Position numbers and translations under genes: made by a program. Source: an uncultured Eubacteriales bacterium (lineage in GTDB: Bacteria > Bacillota > Clostridia > Oscillospirales > Oscillospiraceae). From it: a DNA stretch of 62,948 nt. The stretch's first letter is position 1. Every line of letters begins with the position of its first letter. This document shows positions 17,210 through 25,316 of the stretch, one piece after another. The notes under the pieces are model-generated. The model had not been told where the DNA came from. It did no database searches and saw only the letters and a program-made list of their open reading frames with translations. Where the stretch lies: the NCBI GenBank assembly GCA_900544705.1, contig UQWH01000005.1:1-62948 (forward strand). The letters run 5' to 3'.

Positions 17210-17864
17210 CTCCCCATTTTGTCATGAAATACCGCGGCTCGGCCGGATTGGTTTCCAGCTTCTCCCGGATTCTGCGAATGTGGACATCCACCGTGCGGAT
17301 GTCCGAGCGGTATTCGTCATAGCCCCAGATCAGATCGAGCAGATTCTCTCTGGAATAAACACGGTTCGGATTGCGCATCAGAAGCTCCACCAGATCAAAT
17401 TCTCTGGCCGTCAGCTCCACCGGATGGCCGTTTTTATAGACATTGCGCTCCTGCGTGTCCACGGTCAGTTCTCCGGCCGTGATGCGGTTTTTCTTGGCAT
17501 CCAGCGCGCCGCTGCGCCGCAGCAGTGCCTTAATGCGTGCCTTGAGCTCCAGAATGTTGAACGGTTTGGTCAGATAATCATCCGCGCCATGCTCAAAGCC
17601 CATCAGCTTGTCCATGTCCAGCGTGCGCGCGGTGAGCATGATGACAGGCACGTCAGAAAACTCGCGGATGCGGCGGCAGGCCTCCATACCGTCGATCTCC
17701 GGCATCATGACATCCAGAACGATCAGCCGGACCTCCGGGTCATGCGCCAGCTCGATGGCCTCCCGGCCATTGCTGCCCGTGACCACCTGATAGCCCTCGT
17801 TCTGCAGATTAAAGCGGATTCCCTTGACGAGCAGCTCCTCGTCGTCCACGACCAGTATTTTCAT
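17187..17864 (-). CDS. OmpR/PhoB-family response regulator
   Basis: DNA-binding regulator, 225 residues. The receiver domain has the acidic pair D7/D8, the phosphorylation site D51 (IVLDVMMPE), T83 and K105 positions typical of the family. The C-terminal winged helix shows the RTVDVHIRRIREKLE recognition segment. The ATG has GGGG seven bases upstream and begins four bases after the comEA stop. Its cognate kinase overlaps its 3' end. The name of the regulon cannot be read from sequence; PhoP- or WalR-like are both possible. Confidence 0.92.
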   Translation of the reverse strand: MKILVVDDEELLVKGIRFNLQNEGYQVVTGSNGREAIELAHDPEVRLIVLDVMMPEIDGMEACRRIREFSDVPVIMLTARTLDMDKLMGFEHGADDYLTKPFNILELKARIKALLRRSGALDAKKNRITAGELTVDTQERNVYKNGHPVELTAREFDLVELLMRNPNRVYSRENLLDLIWGYDEYRSDIRTVDVHIRRIREKLETNPAEPRYFMTKWGVGYYFKA

Positions 17865-17868
17865 AATA

Positions 17869-18288
17869 TTACCCCACTGTGATATATTCGCGGATGGCGT
17901 CGAGTCGTTTCTCCCCGATCCCCGAAACATTGCATAGCTCTTCGACGGCCGAAAAACTACCGTTCTTCTCACGGTAGTCGATGATCCGCCCTGCCAGCTT
18001 CTCCCCTATGCCGGGAAGCGTCGTCAGCTCCTCCACGGTCGCGGTGTTGATGTTCAGCCGTCCCGCGATGTAGGATGCCGACGAACTCTCCGTCGGCGCA
18101 GGCTCGCTCTCCTCCTGCACTTGCACAGAAGGAGAAACGGATTCCGCAGACGGCTGCGCGACCGCAAGATCTGTGGTGATCGTCACCGTGTCCGGCTCGT
18201 GCCGTCTGCCCAGAAACAGGCCGACGCAGAAGCAAACAAAGCCGACCGTGACGACCAGCAGCGCCAGTTCGATTTTTCTCTGTTTCAT
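17869..18288 (-). CDS. comEA: ComEA-like helix-hairpin-helix protein
   Basis: A 139-residue protein with one N-terminal membrane anchor (about residues 8-27), a Ser/Glu/Pro-rich linker, and a C-terminal domain with two helix-hairpin-helix motifs (LTTLPGIGEKLAGRI and LCNVSGIGEKRLDAI). This is the ComEA arrangement, a membrane-bound double-strand DNA receptor for transformation. It is short but complete. It heads an operon with a two-component system and a GerM lipoprotein, which is an unusual setting, since comEC and comEB are not next to it. DNA binding follows from the family; a role in uptake is inference. Confidence 0.88.
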   Translation of the reverse strand: MKQRKIELALLVVTVGFVCFCVGLFLGRRHEPDTVTITTDLAVAQPSAESVSPSVQVQEESEPAPTESSSASYIAGRLNINTATVEELTTLPGIGEKLAGRIIDYREKNGSFSAVEELCNVSGIGEKRLDAIREYITVG

Positions 18289-18309
18289 CTGTTTTCCTCT
18301 CCCACCGCG

Positions 18310-18337
18310 TTGACATAAACCGGAAATTTGATATAAT
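18310..18337 (+). promoter_or_regulatory. Consensus promoter of the dacF-udg-xth operon
   Basis: TTGACA (18310-18315), 16-bp spacer, TATAAT (18332-18337): both hexamers are perfect. It faces the D,D-carboxypeptidase gene. Confidence 0.9.
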
Positions 18338-18424
18338 AGAAAAGAAAACCGTAAACCACTTTTTTATTATAACACAAAGCTGCCGGCGGCGGCAATGCCT
18401 TTCCCGCCGCTTTTGGAGGAACAT

Positions 18425-19921
18425 ATGAAAAAAACACGCATTTTGTCCCTTGTGCTGCTTCTGACGCTGCTGCTGCACTGTCTGCTGCTTCCCGTTTTTG
18501 CCGAACCGGGGAGCAGCGCCGGCGAACCATCCGACCCGATCTCGGAAAGTGCCTCTCTGCCGGAAGAGCCAACCCAGGACACGCAGGCGCCCACGGAAGA
18601 CACGATAGACGCGCCATCGCCGCTTCTGGATTACGCATTGGACAATAATTTTTATGTCCGCGCGAAAGCCGCCGCTCTGATCGACCTCGACGCAGGCGCG
18701 CTGCTGTTTGGAATGAACATCGACGAGCAGGTCTACCCCGCCAGCCTGACAAAGATCATGACCTGCATGATCGCGCTGGAGCGCGGCAACCCGGACGATA
18801 TTCTGACCGTTTCCTCGACCGCGCTTCAGGATCTCGCCATCGGCGGCAGCACCGCAAACCTGAAGGTCGGCGAACAGCTCAGCCTGCGGGAGCTTCTTTA
18901 CTGTGTAATGGTTTCCTCGGCAAACGAGGCCTGCAACGTCGTCGCAGAGTACATCTCCGGCAGTATTCCCGCCTTTGTCGCCCTGATGAACGACTACGCC
19001 GCAAAGCTGGGCATGACCGCCACCCACTATGTCAACACCCACGGTCTGCACGAGGAGGGGCATTACACCACCGTGCGCGACCTCAGCACACTGGCGCGCT
19101 GGGCGTGGGCGCACGACGATTTCCGCGAATACGCCACGACGACCGTACACACCGTCCCGGCGACGAATCTGTCCGAGGAACGCGAGCTGCACACCACAAA
19201 CTACCTCACCAGCGGCCTGACCGTCGGCAAATACTACTACGACAAGGCCTCCGGCATGAAGACCGGCTTTACCTCCAAGGCCGGCGGCTGCCTGATCGCA
19301 ACCGCACACGACGGCGACGTGAACCTGCTGAGCATCGTCTGCGGCTGCGACAAGGTGCAGAACGACGACGGCACCGAAACGGATGAGCGCTTCACGGAGT
19401 CCAAGGGACTGCTGGAATTTGGCTTTTCCCATTTCTCCTATGTTCAGGTACTTTCAAACACGACCATGGTCGGTATGCCGGACGTTCTCTACGCCGAGGG
19501 GCGCGGCAACGTGGTCGTCCGCGCCAAGGACAATATCAGCGTTCTGCTGCCCAACGACTGCCAGCTTTCCGAGATCGAAACGCAGGTCAAGTATCTCACG
19601 GACGGTCAGCTGGAGGCGCCGCTGGATGCCGGCCAGATTGTCGGCACGGTAACGGCGGTCTACCACGGAAACCCCATCGCCTCGAGCGATCTGGTCACGC
19701 TGACTGCTGTCAAGCGTTCCGTTCCGCAGTACGTCGCGGATAAGACAAACGACGCCGTCGGCGGCTTCTTCGGCAAACTGATGAAGATGTGGTACCTGTC
19801 GATTCCACTGCTTCTGCTGCTTGTCCTCATTGCCGTTCTGTTCATCCTGCGTGCCGTCAACATCCGCAAGGCCAAAAAGCGCCGCGCGCGGCGCAGAGCC
19901 CGGAGGAACAACCATGAATGA
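18425..19921 (+). CDS. dacF: D-alanyl-D-alanine carboxypeptidase (PBP5/DacF type)
   Basis: Low-molecular-weight penicillin-binding protein that trims the terminal D-Ala of peptidoglycan stem peptides. The 498-residue precursor has a signal peptide (to about residue 26), an acidic linker, and the serine peptidase S11 motifs SLTK (Ser107, Lys110), SAN (165-167) and KTG (MKTGFTSKAGG). A C-terminal beta domain is followed by a single membrane helix and a very basic KKRRARRRARR tail, so it is anchored at the C-terminus. The ATG follows GGAGG by five bases. The DacF subgroup is often sporulation-linked; that is plausible here but not proven. Its stop overlaps the uracil-DNA glycosylase start by eight bases. 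Confidence 0.93.
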   Translation: MKKTRILSLVLLLTLLLHCLLLPVFAEPGSSAGEPSDPISESASLPEEPTQDTQAPTEDTIDAPSPLLDYALDNNFYVRAKAAALIDLDAGALLFGMNIDEQVYPASLTKIMTCMIALERGNPDDILTVSSTALQDLAIGGSTANLKVGEQLSLRELLYCVMVSSANEACNVVAEYISGSIPAFVALMNDYAAKLGMTATHYVNTHGLHEEGHYTTVRDLSTLARWAWAHDDFREYATTTVHTVPATNLSEERELHTTNYLTSGLTVGKYYYDKASGMKTGFTSKAGGCLIATAHDGDVNLLSIVCGCDKVQNDDGTETDERFTESKGLLEFGFSHFSYVQVLSNTTMVGMPDVLYAEGRGNVVVRAKDNISVLLPNDCQLSEIETQVKYLTDGQLEAPLDAGQIVGTVTAVYHGNPIASSDLVTLTAVKRSVPQYVADKTNDAVGGFFGKLMKMWYLSIPLLLLLVLIAVLFILRAVNIRKAKKRRARRRARRNNHE

Positions 19922-20471
19922 GCTGGAAGTTTTAAGGCAGGAGTGCCTGTCCTGCACCGCCTGTCCCCTTGCCGGAACGCGCCATAACGTCGTGTTCGGC
20001 GTCGGTCCCTGCCCTTCCGATATTGTCTTTGTCGGCGAGGGTCCCGGACAGCAGGAGGATCTGCAGGGCGAGCCATTCGTCGGCCCGGCCGGGAAGCTGC
20101 TGGACGATATGCTCTCCATCATCGACCTCGGACGGCACAACTGCTACATTTGTAATATCGTCAAGTGCCGCCCGCCGCAGAACCGTGACCCGCTTCCGCA
20201 GGAGCAGGACGCCTGCATCGGCTATTTGGAGCGCCAGCTTGCGCTGCTTCAGCCAAAAATCATTGTCTGCCTCGGCCGGATCGCCGCCATGCGGCTGATC
20301 AAACCGGATTTCCGCATTACCAAGGAGCACGGCCAGTGGTTCGTCAAGGACGGCGTGTCCTATATGGCGATCTACCATCCATCGGCGCTGCTGCGCGACG
20401 TTTCCAAGCGCCCGGAAACCTTCACCGATCTGCTCTCCCTGCGAGAGCGTGCAAAAGGAGTCTGCAAATGA
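19914..20471 (+). CDS. Uracil-DNA glycosylase, iron-sulfur family 4 type
   Basis: Base-excision repair enzyme that removes uracil from DNA. The 185-residue protein has the N-terminal cysteines C11, C14 and C17 and a later CRPPQNR cysteine that together would ligate a 4Fe-4S cluster, the active-site motif GEGPGQQEDLQGEPFVG, and a C-terminal HPSAL motif, as in family 4 enzymes. It overlaps dacF by eight bases and exonuclease III by four, so two base-excision repair enzymes are translationally coupled. Confidence 0.92.
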   Translation: MNELEVLRQECLSCTACPLAGTRHNVVFGVGPCPSDIVFVGEGPGQQEDLQGEPFVGPAGKLLDDMLSIIDLGRHNCYICNIVKCRPPQNRDPLPQEQDACIGYLERQLALLQPKIIVCLGRIAAMRLIKPDFRITKEHGQWFVKDGVSYMAIYHPSALLRDVSKRPETFTDLLSLRERAKGVCK

Positions 20472-21223
20472 AATTTGTATCATGGAATGTCAACGGCATC
20501 CGTGCCTGCCTGCAAAAGGGGTTTGAGGAAGTTTTCCGGATGATGAACGCCGACTTTTTCTGTTTGCAGGAAACCAAGGCGCAGCCGCATCAGGTGACGC
20601 TGGAACTGCCCGGCTATGAGCAGTTCTGGTATTCCGCCGAGAAAAAGGGCTACTCCGGCACGGCGATCTTTACGAAACACACGCCTATGAATGTTGTCTA
20701 CGGCGTCGGCGCGGAAGATCTCGACCATGAAGGCCGCGTCATCGCGCTGGAATACCCGGAATTTTTCCTGCTCACCTGCTACACCCCGAACGCACAGGAC
20801 GGCCTGAAGCGCATCGACCACCGCATGGCGTGGGAGGATGCCTTTCGCGACTATCTTCATGCCCTCGACCAGAAAAAGCCGGTCATCGTCTGCGGTGACC
20901 TGAACGTCGCGCACAACGAGATCGACCTGAAAAACCCCGGCCCGAACCGCGGCAATGCCGGCTTCTCGGATGAGGAACGCGGGAAGTTCAACGAGCTGCT
21001 CGCCGCCGGATTTACCGATACCTTCCGCTATCGCAACCCTGATCTCGCCGGAGCGTATTCCTGGTGGAGCTACCGCAACCGTGCGCGGCAGAACAACGCA
21101 GGCTGGCGCATCGACTATTTCCTCGTTTCCGACCGCCTGCGCGACCGCATCGAGGCCACGCCGATCTATTCCGAGGTTCTCGGATCCGATCACTGCCCGG
21201 TGGGGCTGGAACTGAATATCTAA
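20468..21223 (+). CDS. xth: Exonuclease III (AP endonuclease)
   Basis: Metal-dependent AP endonuclease/3'-5' exonuclease of the EEP fold, acting next after the glycosylase in base-excision repair. The 251-residue protein has family length and the conserved WNVNGIR start, LQETK metal-binding motif, YTPNAQ, CGDLNVAHNEIDL, WRIDYF and the terminal GSDHCPV histidine motif. The ATG forms an ATGA overlap with the uracil-DNA glycosylase stop. It is the last gene of the operon before a terminator. Confidence 0.96.
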   Translation: MKFVSWNVNGIRACLQKGFEEVFRMMNADFFCLQETKAQPHQVTLELPGYEQFWYSAEKKGYSGTAIFTKHTPMNVVYGVGAEDLDHEGRVIALEYPEFFLLTCYTPNAQDGLKRIDHRMAWEDAFRDYLHALDQKKPVIVCGDLNVAHNEIDLKNPGPNRGNAGFSDEERGKFNELLAAGFTDTFRYRNPDLAGAYSWWSYRNRARQNNAGWRIDYFLVSDRLRDRIEATPIYSEVLGSDHCPVGLELNI

Positions 21224-21230
21224 TAACACG

Positions 21231-21265
21231 CAGAGCCGCTTCAAAAGAAGCGGCTCTGATATTTT
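21231..21265 (+). terminator. Terminator between xth and nadE (convergent)
   Basis: An 11-bp perfect stem (21232-21242 with 21247-21257), AAAA loop, then GATATTTTATT. It lies between the two convergent genes and overlaps the nadE end region. Confidence 0.8.
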
Positions 21266-22007
21266 ATTCTTCTACGCTGTAAGGGAATACGTCCATATAG
21301 CGCACCTTGAAGCGATTGATGGCATACAGGCGGTCGATGCGCGCCTTGATCTCCTGCTCCGGCACAACACCGTCACGGATATAGGCATCCAGCGTGTCAT
21401 AGGTAAAGCCGAGCTTTTCTTCGTCCGTCTGTCCGCACAGGCCATCGATGGGCACCTTGTCCACCAGTACCGCAGGAAGGCCAAGCTCACGCCCGAGCGC
21501 GCGCACCTCGCGCACACAGAGCATGGAAAGCGGGCTGAAATCGCCGGCGTTGTCGCCATAGCGCGTGGAATATCCCACCCAATCCTCCGACAGGTTGCAG
21601 GTGTTGGCCACACGCCCGTTGCGGCTCTGCGCGACGGCATAGAGCGTTGCCATGCGGATGCGCGGCGCAAGATTGATCGTCGTATCGCGGCTGACCTCGC
21701 CCAGTTCACGCTTGACCGAAGCAAGCAGGCCCTCGTAGCCGTCATGAATGTTGATCGTGTAATTCTCAATTCCAAGGTGCTTCACCAGCAGCTGAGCCAT
21801 ATCAATGTCGTGCTGATTTCCGTTGGGCATCAGCACGCCGATCACGCGCTCACGCCCCAGCGCTTCCACGCACAGTGCCGCTACGACGGAGCTGTCCTTG
21901 CCGCCGGAAATGCCGACAATGGCATTGCAGCCCTTTCCGTTGGCCTCAAACCACGCGCGAATCCACGCTACGACATCTTCTTTTACCTTTTTCGCATGAA
22001 AATTCAT
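21264..22007 (-). CDS. nadE: NAD synthetase, ammonia-dependent
   Basis: Catalyses the final step of NAD synthesis, amidation of deamido-NAD with ATP and ammonia. The 247-residue protein has the ATP pyrophosphatase loop SGGKDSS (residues 34-40), PNGNQ, and the TCNLSEDWVGYSTRYGD motif. There is no glutaminase domain, so it should use free ammonia. The start at 22007 has AAGGGG eight bases upstream. It is transcribed alone, divergently from pfkA. Confidence 0.95.
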   Translation of the reverse strand: MNFHAKKVKEDVVAWIRAWFEANGKGCNAIVGISGGKDSSVVAALCVEALGRERVIGVLMPNGNQHDIDMAQLLVKHLGIENYTINIHDGYEGLLASVKRELGEVSRDTTINLAPRIRMATLYAVAQSRNGRVANTCNLSEDWVGYSTRYGDNAGDFSPLSMLCVREVRALGRELGLPAVLVDKVPIDGLCGQTDEEKLGFTYDTLDAYIRDGVVPEQEIKARIDRLYAINRFKVRYMDVFPYSVEE

Positions 22008-22094
22008 AATAGATTCCCCTTTTCGTATTTCTGTGCCGAGGGATTTTCTCATATAATATAGCACAGCGAACAGAGGATTTCTAGCGTTTTCCTA

Positions 22095-22122
22095 TTTACA
22101 TTTGGAAAAAATGCGGTATAAT
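22095..22122 (+). promoter_or_regulatory. Promoter of pfkA
   Basis: TTTACA (22095-22100), 16-bp spacer, TATAAT (22117-22122), in the divergent nadE-pfkA intergenic region. Confidence 0.8.
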
Positions 22123-22168
22123 ATGATTGAAATTTTTGTCGTATACCGACAGAAAAGGTGGAATACAT

Positions 22169-23158
22169 ATGGAACAACATAAAAAGAGCGCCGTCCGGCG
22201 CATCGGCGTGCTGACCAGCGGCGGCGACGCCCCCGGCATGAACGCAGCCGTCCGTTCCGTCGTGCGTGCTGCCATCAGCATGGATATTGACGTCGTCGGC
22301 ATTCGCCGCGGCTGGAACGGCCTGATCAACGGCGACATCGTCCGTCTGGATGAAAAGAGCGTCGCTCACATCATCAATCGCGGCGGCACGATGCTCTACA
22401 CCGCCCGCAGCGAGGAATTCATGACCGAAGCCGGGCAGAAAAAGGCCGTCAACACCTGCAAACTGCTGGGTCTGGACGGCATCGTCGCCATCGGTGGCGA
22501 CGGCACCTTCCGCGGCGCGCTGGCGCTCTCCAAATATGGTATTTCCGTCGTCGGAATTCCCGGCACGATCGACAATGACATTGCCTGCACCGACTACTGT
22601 ATCGGCTTTGACACCGCCGCCAACACCGCCATCGAGTGCATCGACAAGCTGCGCGACACCATGCAGTCCCACGAGCGCTGCTCCGTGGTCGAGGTCATGG
22701 GCCGCAATGCCGGCCACTTGGCTCTCTATGTCGGACTTGCCGTCGGCGCGACGGCCCTTCTGATTCCGGAGAATAAGGGCAGCTTTGATACCGAAATCAT
22801 CGAAAAGATTCGTACCGCGCGGCTCAACGGTTTCACGCACTACATGGTCGTTGTCGCCGAGGGCGCCGGCAGCGCCTTCGATGTGGCGCAGCGCATCAAG
22901 GATGAGATCGCGCTTGACCCGCGCGTGACCGTGCTCGGCCATGTGCAGCGCGGCGGCACCCCCTCCGGTCGCGACCGCGTCAATGCCACGCGCATGGGTT
23001 ACCGCGCAGTGGAGCTGCTCGCAGACGGCAAAACAAACCGCCTGATCGGCATCCGCAACGGCAAAATGTGCGATGTTGACATCGAGCAGGGTCTTGCCGA
23101 AACCAAGGGAATCGATAAGGAAGAGCTGACCGTTCTGGAAGCGATGACCTGCAAATAA
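22169..23158 (+). CDS. pfkA: ATP-dependent 6-phosphofructokinase
   Basis: Glycolytic enzyme that phosphorylates fructose-6-phosphate. The 329-residue protein shows GVLTSGGDAPGMNAAVR, the GGDGTF motif (a glycine rather than aspartate after GGD, which indicates ATP rather than pyrophosphate as donor), the catalytic PGTIDNDIACTD stretch and GRNAGHLAL. The ATG follows AGGTGG by seven bases. It has its own promoter and terminator. It would receive the fructose-6-phosphate made by the sugar operon at 42-52 kb. Confidence 0.96.
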   Translation: MEQHKKSAVRRIGVLTSGGDAPGMNAAVRSVVRAAISMDIDVVGIRRGWNGLINGDIVRLDEKSVAHIINRGGTMLYTARSEEFMTEAGQKKAVNTCKLLGLDGIVAIGGDGTFRGALALSKYGISVVGIPGTIDNDIACTDYCIGFDTAANTAIECIDKLRDTMQSHERCSVVEVMGRNAGHLALYVGLAVGATALLIPENKGSFDTEIIEKIRTARLNGFTHYMVVVAEGAGSAFDVAQRIKDEIALDPRVTVLGHVQRGGTPSGRDRVNATRMGYRAVELLADGKTNRLIGIRNGKMCDVDIEQGLAETKGIDKEELTVLEAMTCK

Positions 23159-23163
23159 AAAGC

Positions 23164-23234
23164 AAAACCACCGGCACGGCCGGTGGTTTTCTTTTTGTAC
23201 TGTCATGTCCGGCTGTCATAGTGACAGGCGGACA
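23164..23234. terminator. Two terminator hairpins between pfkA and tyrS
   Basis: The first stem (23164-23175 with 23179-23190) has T-rich sequence on both sides and can serve pfkA and, on the other strand, tyrS. A second stem (23206-23218 with 23222-23234, 3-nt loop) is followed by ATTTTATT and would act on plus-strand read-through. Confidence 0.82.
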
Positions 23235-23240
23235 ATTTTA

Positions 23241-24464
23241 TTATCCCAGAATCACCTTGTGATAGACCTTCTTGCCCTTGCGCAGGCGGACGCCCTTGCG
23301 AAGCTGCTCGGCAGTGAAGCCGACGTCAATGGAGGCGACCTTCTCATCATCTGCGAACACGCCGCCCTGCTGCACGAGGCGGCGCGCCTCGGACTTGCTG
23401 GGTGCGAGCTTGCAGGCCAGCAGCAGGTCAAGGATCGCGATTCTGCCATCCGTGAGCTGGTCTTCCGTCAGCTCGGTCGTGGGCATATTGGCATCGTCCG
23501 CGCCGCCGGCAAAGAGCGCCTTCGCGGCGGTCTGCGCCTTCTCGGCCTCTTCTTCGCCGTGGACGAGCTTCGTCAGCTCATAGGCCAAGATCTCCTTGGC
23601 ACGGTTGAGCTGGCTGCCCTCCCACTTTGCCATTTCGTCGATCTGCTCCAGCGGCAGGAAGGTAAGCATCCGGATGCACTTCATGACATCGCCGTCGCCG
23701 ACATTGCGCCAGTACTGATAGAAATCATAGGGGCTGGTCTTGTTCGGGTCGAGCCAGACGGCATTGCCCGCGGTCTTGCCCATCTTGTGACCCTGAGAGT
23801 CGGTCAGGAGCGTGATGGTCATCGCGTGTGCATCCTTGCCCAGCTTGCGGCGGATGAGCTCCGTGCCGCCGAGCATATTGCTCCACTGATCGTCTCCGCC
23901 AAACTGCATATTGCAGTTGTAATGCTGGAAGAGGTAGTAGAAATCGTAGCTCTGCATGATCATGTAGTTGAATTCCAGGAAGCTCAGGCCCTTTTCCATG
24001 CGCTGCTTGTAGCACTCGGCACGCAGCATATTATTCACGGAGAAGCAGGCACCGACCTCGCGCAGCAGCTCGACATAGTTCAGGTTCAGCAGCCAGTCTG
24101 CATTGTTGACCATAATGGCCTTGTCCGGCCCAAATTCGATAAAGCGCTCCATCTGGCGCTTGAAACATTCGGCATTGTGCTCGATGTCCTCGCGGGTGAG
24201 CATCTTGCGCATATCGGTGCGGCCGGAGGGGTCGCCGATCATGGTCGTGCCGCCTCCGATCAGGGCAACCGGTTTGTTTCCTGCCATTTGCAGGCGCTTC
24301 ATGAGGGTCAGCGCCATGAAATGACCGGCCGTCAGGGAATCCGCCGTGCAGTCAAAGCCGATGTAGAAGGTAGCTTTGCCGTTGTCGATCATCTCGCGGA
24401 TCTCCGCTTCGTTGGTCACCTGCGCGATCAGGCCACGCGCGACGAGTTCGTCATAAATTTTCAT
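23241..24464 (-). CDS. tyrS: Tyrosyl-tRNA synthetase
   Basis: Class I aminoacyl-tRNA synthetase, cytoplasmic. The 407-residue protein contains the HIGH-type motif as LTAGHF, the KMSKS-type loop as GHKMGKTAGN, the tyrosine-binding QSYDF and QFGGDDQW segments, and a C-terminal S4 RNA-binding domain (about residues 345-405). The ATG follows AGGAG. Expression should be controlled by the T-box leader directly upstream, which has a tyrosine specifier codon. Confidence 0.97.
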   Translation of the reverse strand: MKIYDELVARGLIAQVTNEAEIREMIDNGKATFYIGFDCTADSLTAGHFMALTLMKRLQMAGNKPVALIGGGTTMIGDPSGRTDMRKMLTREDIEHNAECFKRQMERFIEFGPDKAIMVNNADWLLNLNYVELLREVGACFSVNNMLRAECYKQRMEKGLSFLEFNYMIMQSYDFYYLFQHYNCNMQFGGDDQWSNMLGGTELIRRKLGKDAHAMTITLLTDSQGHKMGKTAGNAVWLDPNKTSPYDFYQYWRNVGDGDVMKCIRMLTFLPLEQIDEMAKWEGSQLNRAKEILAYELTKLVHGEEEAEKAQTAAKALFAGGADDANMPTTELTEDQLTDGRIAILDLLLACKLAPSKSEARRLVQQGGVFADDEKVASIDVGFTAEQLRKGVRLRKGKKVYHKVILG

Positions 24465-24485
24465 CGTTTTTCTCCTTTTGGTATA

Positions 24486-24754
24486 AAAAGTCCTCTGTCC
24501 ATACAGGACAGAGGACGTAAATTACGCGGTACCACCTCTGGTTCGCCGCCACCTCGCGATGCGCGGCCTCGTGGAGTACAGGACTCCGGCGCGTAACGTG
24601 CGCAAACCGTTTCCGCCTACTGCCGCCATGACGCGGGGTTCAGCCGATCCGCTCCGGGAGGTATTTCACAAACATCCGCCTGCCGTCTCGCACCTACCGA
24701 CGGCTCTCTGAAAGGCCAAATGCCGTTACTTTTCCCATCACTGCGTTTCCATTG
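24486..24754 (-). promoter_or_regulatory. T-box leader (tyrosine) of tyrS
   Basis: Uncharged-tRNA-sensing riboswitch. The T-box sequence GGTGGTACCGCG is on the minus strand at plus 24526-24537. A TAC codon (plus 24661-24663) in the 3' part of stem I fits a tyrosine specifier. The terminator is the 11-bp stem 24490-24500/24506-24516 followed by TTTTTATA. The 5' boundary is set from the promoter; the stem boundaries are approximate. Confidence 0.93.
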
Positions 24755-24760
24755 TATGTT

Positions 24761-24789
24761 ATCCTAGCAGAACCGGCCGGATTTGTCAA
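24761..24789 (-). promoter_or_regulatory. Promoter of the tyrS T-box transcript
   Basis: On the minus strand TTGACA (plus 24784-24789), 17-bp spacer, TAGGAT (24761-24766). Confidence 0.75.
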
Positions 24790-24806
24790 GCCTTTTCCGT
24801 AGGAAA

Positions 24807-24842
24807 GAATCGCAGGCCTGCCATTCCCAGCAGGCCTGCGAA
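24807..24842 (-). terminator. Hairpin after yajC
   Basis: An 11-bp perfect stem (24811-24821 with 24830-24840). On the minus strand it is followed by ATTCTTT, a modest T tract; on the plus strand the T tract is better. Probable end of the five-gene operon ending in yajC. Confidence 0.65.
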
Positions 24843-24864
24843 TATTTTTTTAATCTCAGAGAAC

Positions 24865-25236
24865 TCAGCGGCCGGCCTTCTTGTCGGCCTTCGCCTTTTC
24901 CTTCTCTTCCTTCTTCTTCCTTGCGCGCTCCTTGGCGGCGGCCTGTGCCTCGGCACGAGCCTTCTGCGCGGCTTCCTGCGCCGTGTTGTTGGTCATAACG
25001 GACCACTTGGCAAGCTCCATGCGGACGCGGTCCATGCTGGTTTCGATCACGATATTATCGTCCTTGAGATCGACAACCTTACCGACAATGCCGCCGATGG
25101 TCGTGATCTTATCGCCGACCTTCAGAGAGCTGCGAAGCTGCTCTTCTTCCTTCTTCTTCTTTTTCTCCGGACGGATGATCATGAAGTAGAAGACCGCGAC
25201 CATGACCACGAGAATAATAATCATGCTGTAATTCAT
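24865..25236 (-). CDS. yajC: Preprotein translocase subunit YajC
   Basis: Small membrane protein associated with SecDF. The 123-residue product has one N-terminal membrane helix (residues 4-20), the RPEKKKKKE basic stretch, the YajC core (VGDKITTIGGIVGKVVDLKDD), and an extended Lys/Ala/Glu-rich C-terminal tail that is longer than in the core family. The ATG has GGAGG seven bases upstream. It follows tgt, a pairing that is widely conserved. Confidence 0.95.
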   Translation of the reverse strand: MNYSMIIILVVMVAVFYFMIIRPEKKKKKEEEQLRSSLKVGDKITTIGGIVGKVVDLKDDNIVIETSMDRVRMELAKWSVMTNNTAQEAAQKARAEAQAAAKERARKKKEEKEKAKADKKAGR

Positions 25237-25316
25237 TGGTGTTCCTCCAGTATTATAAATCAAGAATATTATACAGGCTATACCGCCGCAATGCAAGGAG
25301 AAAATTTGTAAATTTT

